Shown: one piece after another, positions 56,647 to 64,000 of the stretch | How positions within the stretch are numbered: position 1 is the first letter of the stretch | Layout of the letters: every line of letters starts with the position of its first letter | DNA from: Ypsolopha sequella | Taxonomy: Eukaryota > Arthropoda > Insecta > Lepidoptera > Ypsolophidae | NCBI GenBank assembly: GCA_934047225.1 | Contig: OW203989.1 | Location: 9,461,977-9,525,976, forward strand | Length of the DNA: 64,000 nt | Direction of reading: 5' to 3' | The notes under the pieces: model-generated | What the model was told of the DNA's origin: nothing | Database searches by the model: none | What the model saw: the letters and a program-made list of their open reading frames with translations, nothing else | Translations under genes and position numbers: made by a program

Positions 56647-58669
56647 TCGAAAAAATTATTCTTGGTCTACGCAATGACTGTGCAGTGGGGTGGGATGGTA
56701 TCTCCTCAATCATTGTTAAGGCTGCCCCACACTGTATCGTGCCTCCACTAACGCATGTCTGTAATCTCTGTCTTAGATATGGCTCTTTTCCCAATGTATT
56801 TAAAAAGGCGATCGTGCATCCGGTCTTTAAGGCAGGGGACAGAGGCAGTGTCAACAACTACAGGCCTATATCCGTCCTAACAACTTTGTCCAAAACTCTT
56901 GAAAAAGTACTAAATTCAAGACTAGTTAAATTTCTAAATAAAAATAATCTAATATCGAACAATCAATACGGATTTCAAACTGGTAAATCTACGGAGGATG
57001 CATTACTAAATCTAACAAACTCTGTGATTGAATTTGTAGATAAGAAAATCAAGACTATAGGTATTTTTCTTGACCTTTCTAAAGCTTTCGACACTGTCTC
57101 TGTTCCTTTACTTCTTGATCGATTGCATCAAATAGGAGTAAGAGGCCTTGCTCATGATATTTTTCGTGACTAATTACCAAATCGTTTTCAATGTGTGACT
57201 ATTGATGGACTTATGAGCAGGAATAAACAATTATCGTTCGGAGTGCCACAGGGCAGTGTTTTGGGGCCAACCCTGTTCCTCATTTATATAAATAATTTGT
57301 GTGAGCTTCAAATTCAAAATTGTAAAGTTATATCTTATGCTGACGACACGGCACTTCTTGTTCAAGGTAAAACTTGCAAAGATGCACATGAGCATGCTGA
57401 ACATGCTATAGGGAGAGTTATGAGATGGTTCTCCGTTAACCAGCTAACACTAAATGTTGACAAATCCCAATTCATTACATTTACTGCTAGAGCTTCTAAC
57501 CAGCCCCCACTTGACTCGTTCCATCTTAAAGCCCATAGTTGCAATCGCTTTGGCCCGGAACAAAACTGTCAATGTTCCAATCTAAAGAGATCTGATAGTG
57601 TTAAATATCTAGGTGTTTTAATTAATAATACTCTAAGCTGGATACAACACCTTGAATACCTAAAACCCCGTGTCAGGAAACTAATCTACATATTTAAAAA
57701 CCTTAGATCGTGCGCTGACCAAAAGACTCTTCTAATGGTTTATCATGCCCTAGCCCAATCCATCTTAACATACGGCATTGCTGCATGGGGAGGTGCTGGT
57801 ATCTCATCATTTCTCAGCATCGAGAGAGCTTAAAGGGCTATCCTGAAGGTAATGAATTCTTAACCTTTTCGATATCCGACCACACTATTATATCAAGAAT
57901 GCAAAGTACAAACTGTAAGGCAGCTCTTTATTCTTCAAGTTGTTCTGAGAAAACATACTTCTCTAGCCTATGGTCCGAACTTTATAACAAAGAAGCGCCG
58001 CAATGACCTTGTCTGCAAAATCTCTTTCTTTAAAACAGCATTGGCTAATCGCCATTATCCAAGCTTGAGTGGCCGCCTATACAACAAATTAAACAGAGAA
58101 ATTAATATTTACCCTCTTCCTCTGCGACAGTGTAAAATTGCCATCAAAGACTGGATTCAACATTTAACATTTAAGGAAACCGAAGATTTGCTCGACCCTC
58201 TAATCTTCCAAATTATAAAATAAATATAGCGAGGTATATTATACTATTAATTTTATTATATACAAACACATCTTCACACACACAACGCATTCATCCTCAC
58301 ACTTTACACACATACCATTCCACATTACTCACCCTCATACTCAAATTCATACTTTTTTCTTCTATTTGTTATTCTACATAGTTTGCCTAATTAATTAATT
58401 CACCTTCTTTTTTGGAAAAATTAAAAACAAATGGTAATACTAACCCACTAATATGATATTATAAGATTTCTATGTACCTACTAACCACATTCCTGTTTGT
58501 ATTTTTTTGTAAATAATTATTACGCTAACACTTTGATCTGTATAATTTATAATATAAGAGGTGAAACTGGTTCCTGAATCTCAGTATTAACTTTTTAGGA
58601 ACCAGTTGCTTTAAAACAATTGTGACTTTGTGTTTGAAAATAAATACTTTTTATGTTATGTTTATGTTA
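56647..58669 (+). mobile_element. 5'-truncated Jockey/CR1-type LINE inside repeat X
   Basis: Bounded by TAAATAAAA at 56,638-56,646 and 58,670-58,678 and by the two halves of repeat X. It holds only the RT and C-terminal part of ORF2 and a CA-rich 3' UTR. The protein resembles that of the full LINE at 12,744-15,683. Confidence 0.75.
56650..58223 (+). pseudogene. LINE reverse transcriptase, several lesions
   Basis: RT motifs in order: GWDGISSIIVKAA, NNYRPISVLTTLSKTLEK, LDLSKAFDTVSVPL, then a stop at 57,171; next frame FGVPQGSVLGPTLFLIYINN, YADD, YLGVLINNTL and ITYGIAAWGG-type sequence (LTYGIAAWGGAG), then a stop at 57,831. The last part (58,041-58,223) ends TEDLLDPLIFQIIK. At least two stops plus frame changes between 57,830 and 58,040 make it non-functional. 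Endonuclease and ORF1 are absent. Confidence 0.85.
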
Positions 58670-58764
58670 TAAATAAAAAAATATAATAATAAAGCCCTAG
58701 GGCAAAACCTCTGTTCGGTTTTGATGCATAAGAAGTGGGCCTTTACGAGCACTTGCATTGAAAA
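58670..58764 (-). repeat. Repeat X, part right of the LINE
   Basis: AATAATAAAGCCCTAGGGC to GAGCACTTGCATTGAAAA. A short internal deletion removes the TAATCGACTTT block present in other copies. Confidence 0.75.
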
Positions 58765-58989
58765 GTATTTTTTGAAAGACTGTAGTTCCTAAATAAAAAA
58801 AGACAGGGTTATAAATAAATACATGATTTAAGAAGCTTAAAACGTAATAGAGAAAGGTCAGCTCCAACGTAAAAAATTGCGAGTGGAGGCTGTTTTTTCA
58901 GATTTTTTTCGTGGTTAGTTCAAAACAGTAGTCCGTCTTAACTAATAAAGTCAAAATAACAATAATTATTGTTGTAAACATATATCATA

Positions 58990-59020
58990 CTAGCTTTTGC
59001 CCGCAGCTTCGCCCGCGTTG
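58990..59020 (-). mobile_element. Helitron-like 3' terminus, reverse orientation
   Basis: Minus strand GCGGGCGAAGCTGCGGGCAA, then AAGCTAG/T, nearly the same as the end at 4,795-4,824. The other end of the element was not located. Confidence 0.5.
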
Positions 59021-59844
59021 GTTAAGTTTTTGTATAGTCGTATCGAATCTGTAAATATTTTTAGTTTTAGTAGTTGACCTGACTTTGATTTGGAGTATTT
59101 AAAGTGTTTTTGGTTCTCATCATCTCAAATTTGATCCCTATGTAAAGTGTTTTTGGTGAGGCCTAAAACCAAGACACGTTTCCGCCTTTGCCGAGGCCGA
59201 AGCCCGAGCCGTTTTGCAGATCGACACTATTTTTGTTCTCTGAATTAATCCTCTGCTAATGTGTCTGTGGCTATCTTTGATAACTGATTTGATTTGATTA
59301 TCTCGAATTTATTTTTTCCAAAACGCTTTTGTGTGAATTTGTATTGAATTTCATTAATTAAAAACAGTTATATACAAGTTTTTCTTATACACCGTTTACT
59401 TGGACACGCACTTTATCAAATGTATGTTTATCTCTTTCATTGTGCGATGGACAATATTTTATTTTTGTCCGAAGCACAGCAATTTGGCTCACCACCCATA
59501 CGCTTGGACGTCATAATCGTTGGTGAAATGTGGGTGTACGAGTGTGGACTGACTGACTTCTTTTTAACCCGAACATCACTTAAAAGGATTTTCAATTTTA
59601 GATGAACCCTGAAAAAGCAACAGGAAAACAGCGCTCAATACCGTAATACTTTTTGTTATGGAAATTCAATTCCAATTTGCATCACATTTCCCGATGGGAG
59701 CGATGACTGTTTCACAGGAATATCTGACGGGTACCACTTTGACTACCAGGAAAATATTTTTTTTATAAAAGAAATAAGAAAATGCTTTTCAATTAGTTTT
59801 TCTGCTTTATTACGTCGTAATTTATTTTCATTCGTAATACAAAA

Positions 59845-60345
59845 GCGGCGGTAGCTCAGGGGTACAACTAGGAGGCCAGCTCTCAATCTTGGGCTTCGAT
59901 CCCCAGTCGGGCATGCATTAAGGCGATATGTAAAAAAATTTAGGTTTTTCTTTTTTGTGTATTTCATGAGATACACGGAAAATTTTAATAAATTTCTGGT
60001 ATATGAATTTCGACTATATAATTTAGGGTTTTGAAATTGGAAAACATGTTTGGATAAATTTTCCTCGAAAGAAATAATTGTTGAAATGAGGTCTTCAAAC
60101 ACACTTTTTCTAGTCGTTTAACGAATAGGAACCATACACAGAACTCAAACATATTTTATTAGGTGTGTTTCAACAATATTTAGAGATTTGATATTTGAAA
60201 TTTTGCTAGCTATTTTAGTTTTTTTATAAAAAATTTAAAACTAACATTTTTCGCTTTCACCCTGAATTCGCCCCTTTCGCATTGAGCGTGTTTTTGCTTG
60301 CAGTGCAGTGACAAAAATAAAATTCGCATAGCCTCTTAATGAGTT
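59845..60345 (+). repeat. tRNA-headed SINE
   Basis: Positions 59,845-59,915 resemble a tRNA gene: A-box-like GTAGCTCAGGGG and B-box-like GGCTTCGATCCCC. They are followed by a 430-bp body shared with 55,747-56,165 and 62,230-62,655 and the end TTCGCATAGCCTCTTAAT. The head is the expected RNA polymerase III promoter of a SINE. Confidence 0.7.
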
Positions 60346-60539
60346 TTTCGGAATTATGTTCATACTGTCTGTTCTTACTTACCACTCGCTGAAGGTGAAG
60401 GAAAACATCCTGAGGAAACCAGCATGCCCTAAAAAGCGTGCATTTGTGCCCGAAGTACCTACGGCAATAGAGCTCATCACTCAGCACATTGAGATGTAAT
60501 TACGCTTTCATCAGGGAAATATCTAACAGCCCACTGTTC

Positions 60540-60730
60540 GCTCAAATTGTGATATAATTGTGAAGAGTGAGTCTCCGCAAAATTATTCGATAGTACATTG
60601 GATCATACATTATGTACGGTTTCAGTAGGATAGCGAGTTTGTTGGCTATTTGTGTGTAATCAACGTAATGTACTACCTAATTACGACAGGACCCGACCTA
60701 CGTCTGTATCTGAGTATCCTTTGTAGGGTT
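60540..60730 (+). repeat. 191-bp direct repeat, left copy
   Basis: Repeated at 61,072-61,263 with about ten differences, for example GTGAAGAGTGAG/GTGATGAGTGAG. The two copies directly border the RTE fragment. Confidence 0.85.
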
Positions 60731-60737
60731 CCATCCA

Positions 60738-61069
60738 TCAGCCCGTATTCGTCCACTGCTGGACATAGGCTTCCCCAATATTACGCCACCCTTGGCGTTC
60801 CTCAGTCATCCTCATCCAGCCGCCACCCGCAACGTCCTTCAGTCCAGCGGGCACGAGGGTAGCCTACGCTGCGCTTTGCTGTACGTGATCTCCATTCCAA
60901 TGCCTTACGGCCCCAACGGTCATCACGTGGGCGACAAATATGGCCAGTCCACTGCCACTTCAAATTACTGATTCGGTAGGCTTTGTCCATCACCTTCAAT
61001 CTCTGACGGATATCTTCGTTTCGGATTTTATCCATCAGAGATATCCCAAGCATAACCCGCTCCGCTTAT
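60738..61069 (-). pseudogene. RTE-type LINE, C-terminal RT fragment
   Basis: Minus-strand frame: ERVMLGISLMDKIRNEDIRQ, LKWQWTGHICRPRDDRWGRK and GYPRARWTEG, then a frame change and EERQGWRNIGEAYVQQWTNT before a stop. This is the conserved C-terminus of RTE-like LINE proteins common in insects. Only about 110 residues remain. Confidence 0.8.
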
Positions 61070-61071
61070 TA

Positions 61072-61263
61072 AAATTGTGATATAATTGTGATGAGTGAGT
61101 CTCCGCAAATTTATTCTATAGTACATTGGATCATACATTATGTACGGGTTTAGTAGGATAGCGAGTTTGTTGGCTATTTGTGTGTAATCAACGTAATGTA
61201 CTACCTAATTACGATAGGGCCCGACCTACGTCTGTATCTGAGTATCCTTGCAATTTAGGGTTC
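61072..61263 (+). repeat. 191-bp direct repeat, right copy
   Basis: See 60,540-60,730. Confidence 0.85.
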
Positions 61264-61419
61264 ATTAGAAAAAAAAATCCTTTTAGGTCTTTAATGCAAA
61301 TGTCCGTTCAACAATCGTCCTTAAATTCAGACCACTGGTATGAAGCAGCAATTTGACCAAGAAAGTAGGTTTTTAAATTATCATCCCTATATTTATCCTT
61401 TGTTAAGGCGCTTCGATGA

Positions 61420-61590
61420 CGTAAATTAGCAACTTGATGTGTGTCAGTACAAATATCGATGGAAACGACATTGAAATAACGATATCAGATCGCATTGCCA
61501 ACTGGCTATTAATATTAATTGCTTCGTCTCCAAATAGTGCAAAATTAAAGAAAATAATACTTCTCAAATGGACGTGATAGTTTTTCTAAA
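61420..61590 (+). repeat. Dispersed repeat M
   Basis: GTCAGTACAAATATCGATGG, ACATTGAAATAACG, AAAGAAAATAATACTTCTCA; diverged from 53,225-53,400. Confidence 0.5.
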
Positions 61591-62229
61591 TTTTCTTTCA
61601 CGTCAGTACGCAATTCTATTGCAAATATCGCTTTTTTTGCTATTTTCAAATATTTCAAATATACGTACACTTCACATACACTTTAAATTTCTATTGTTTC
61701 TTTGATTTTTGTTATATCTGTCACGGATTCTTTTAGATTTTTAAAGCAGCTCAAATAACAAGCGCAGCGCGTTGTAAGAGATGATTCTAATATGGCTGTC
61801 TTCTTCAAAAGTACGAGGAAAGGATACAAAAGGAAAGAGATAGAAAATATGTACATATAATTTTAGTGTAAGTGTGAGCGAAAGGTACGATTGGTTTGTT
61901 TGCCAAACCAGAGCGTATCTTTCTCAAAAAAACAATGTTTAAAAGCACTTACCCTTTCCATTATGGAAACTTTTATGAGACCCACGGAAATTTCCATACA
62001 GACGAGTCCAGGCATGATGCAAATAACCCATATTTTACGAGTTAGATCGGTGCTTCACCTTAAAATTTCCCTAGTCCAGAAGGATCAAATTATCATGGTG
62101 GATAAAATGCTAGTCATCATGACAACAACCCAAATAAAACTGTGGAGAGGAATTTTTATAAAATCAAGGCTTTCTTTGCAGGATTCATGAACAACGTGTT
62201 TTTCTGGAAGAACAGTTGGATAATGGCCA

Positions 62230-62655
62230 TTTAAGAGGCTATGCGAATTACATTTTTGTCATTGTCACTCCAAGCAAAAAATCGCGCAGTGCGAGAGGGG
62301 TGGATTCATGGCAAAAGGGAAAAAAGTTGGTTTTATATTTTTAATAAAAAAACTAAAATAGCTAGCAAAATTTCAAATACCAAATCTCTAGATATTGTTA
62401 AAACACACCTAATAAAATATGTTTGAGTTCTGTTTATGGTTCCTATTCGTCAAACTAGGAAAAAAAGTATGTTTAAAGACCCCATTTCAACAATTATTTC
62501 TATCGAGGAAAAGTTATCCAAACATGTTTTCCAATTTCAAAACCCTAGATTATATAGTCAAAATGCAATACCAGAAACTGATTATAATTTTCCGTGTATT
62601 TCATGAAATACGCAGAAAAGAAAACCCATGTTTTTTTCGCATATCGCCTTAAGGC
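62230..62655 (-). repeat. SINE-like repeat, reverse copy
   Basis: Starts AAGAGGCTATGCGAA and ends TTTCGCATATCGCCTTAAGG on the plus strand. The core matches the reverse complement of 59,930-60,345. No tRNA head. Confidence 0.7.
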
Positions 62656-62659
62656 GAAT

Positions 62660-63633
62660 ATTACTACTGTCACCTTACACGTGCCCTACCTACTGGTCTC
62701 TCCGCCGTTTGAGGGAGAATCAAGCTTTGTATGCGCCCAAATATACCCAATTATAGTTACAATTATAAATAAACTCCTTCAAAAATAATCGAGGGAAATC
62801 ATTTGATGTTACATCTTCAATTTGACCAAGTTAAAATTTGTTTCTTTGCATACTTAATTATTTTTACTACCATATTATCTGAATTAAACCAGACCTTATC
62901 GCAGCCTTTCAAGGTCACGAGCTGTAATAAGAGCCTTAAGTGATCGTCAAAGCGTTTCTTTTATTATTTTTAGGTAACGCGTTTTCTGTGAGAATTTCAA
63001 TTAGCTACCTACTATAGCTGAATTTGTTGACCCCTCTGACAGACGGACAACGGAGGCATAGTAATAGGGTCTCGCTTCGCACCCTTCGGATACGCAAAAT
63101 CGGGACCTTATTAACCCGCCCACTTCCAACACAACCCGTAGGTCCAAGGACTGAGTATTTATACCTCCCTGAATACGACTCTGAAGTCAAAGATCTCGAT
63201 CCAACCATTTCCAACTAGAAATGTTTCATTGACAGAATTATGTCGTAATGTGCTGCTTTTTTTTTTTCAGGTAGATCGCGAGTTCTCGGATGATTTTGTT
63301 CTTTGTTCTTGTAATTTGAAGCTTATGTAAGTATAATTTACGATGACAGCATGATTATGAAGCTAGTAAATGTTGCATCCAGACTCGTATTTCATCGCCA
63401 TATTTTATCCTTTTTTACGACTCAACGGGTGATAGTGACTGACAGTCATTCGTTTCCAGTACTAGAAAAGAAAAATACAGAAAATGTTACATATTGCGCT
63501 GACGTAACGAGAAAATACTCGGTGCAAATCTCACAGCTCAGAGCTGGAATCCCGTGGAGTGTCAGTAACTACTTATATTTACGAGTACATCTTGCGATGT
63601 GTATACTATATTTGTATAAATACATCTCTTCTC
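62660..63633. other. No gene recognised
   Basis: A short block at 63,025-63,080 (GACAGACGGACAACGGAGGC, TAATAGGGTCTCG) resembles repeat R ends. The remainder is AT-rich with short frames only. Confidence 0.4.
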
Positions 63634-64000
63634 CTATCAAAACTGTCGTACTATGGTTTTGATGCCCAGGCGATTAAGTGGTTTGATTGTTACCTCAGCC
63701 ATCGTCAACAACAAATTCAGCTCCAAAAACCGGACGGATCATCCGTATTATCTAAATTAAGTCCTTTAAATAGAGGTGTCCAACAAGGTTCGATTTTGGG
63801 TCCACTTTTGTTCATTTTATACAGTGCTGATATAGGCAATTGTATTTTAAACTGCAAGTATCACACATATGCTGATGATTTACAAATATATATTTCTTTT
63901 TTTCAAAAAGACATGGCTCAAGCCGTTGAATACCTAAATAATGATCTCAACCGTATTTCAGCATGGGCTTCTAAAAACTCACTGGTTTTAAATCCAATAA
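63634..64000 (+). CDS. LINE reverse transcriptase, partial at window edge
   Basis: About 122 residues in one open frame: LSYYGFDAQAIKWFDCYLS, GVQQGSILGPLLFILYSADI, YADD and NSLVLNPI at the edge. The order is that of RT domains after motif A. The PQGS motif reads QQGS. There is no clear start, and the sequence upstream of 63,634 shows no RT, so it is probably 5'-truncated. It differs from the other LINEs in this window. Confidence 0.75.

Noticed and set aside
59845..59915. Possible functional tRNA gene
   Set aside because: A- and B-box-like motifs are present, but the sequence leads straight into a body repeated at two other places and I could not fold a full cloverleaf with paired acceptor stem. 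It is read as the head of a SINE.

Overview
The window looks like AT-rich, repeat-dense nuclear DNA from an insect, most likely a moth or butterfly. No bacterial gene organisation is visible. The evidence is the mix of element types: BEL/Pao, a Helitron with termini resembling those I know from Lepidoptera, Jockey/CR1-type and RTE-type LINEs, a Penelope-like element, a tRNA-headed SINE and many fold-back MITEs. There are also spliced genes with ordinary GT..AG introns. All family names come from motifs read by eye; no database search was possible.

Layout. 1-4.6 kb: mostly featureless AT-rich DNA ending in a short Helitron-like repeat. 5.1-21.7 kb: one nested block. A BEL/Pao element on the minus strand (3' LTR at 5.1 kb, broken pol and gag at 5.7-8.3 kb, truncated 5' LTR at 21.1-21.7 kb) is interrupted in its leader by a Helitron (8,356-20,365). 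The Helitron holds a broken Rep N-terminus, an older LINE 3' end split by a full-length LINE (11,434-16,237), a two-copy tandem repeat, a frameshifted OTU protease gene, a 270-bp inverted repeat and a decayed zinc-ribbon reading frame. 21.7-26 kb: LINE tails and fold-back repeats.

26-35.5 kb: the only convincing host genes. They are a tandem pair of two-exon, minus-strand genes for small secreted Cys/Ser/Gly-rich proteins built from 18-residue repeats, with matching upstream regions. The 26-28.7 kb copy has lost the start codon used by its partner. A 233-bp miniature Penelope element sits between them.

36-48 kb: a 5'-truncated LINE, several fold-back elements, and a 2.9-kb element with imperfect terminal inverted repeats that carries a 205-bp perfect tandem duplication and a small two-exon gene with an in-frame stop. 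48.5-51.9 kb: a Penelope-like element with RT and GIY-YIG domains and exact 12-bp target duplications, inside a dispersed repeat that is itself flanked by 129-bp direct repeats. 52-64 kb: a broken LINE inserted in another copy of the same repeat, SINE copies, an RTE fragment between 191-bp direct repeats, and a LINE RT running off the right edge.

Most of the coding potential therefore belongs to transposons. The relative order of several insertions can be read from how they interrupt one another and from their target-site duplications.
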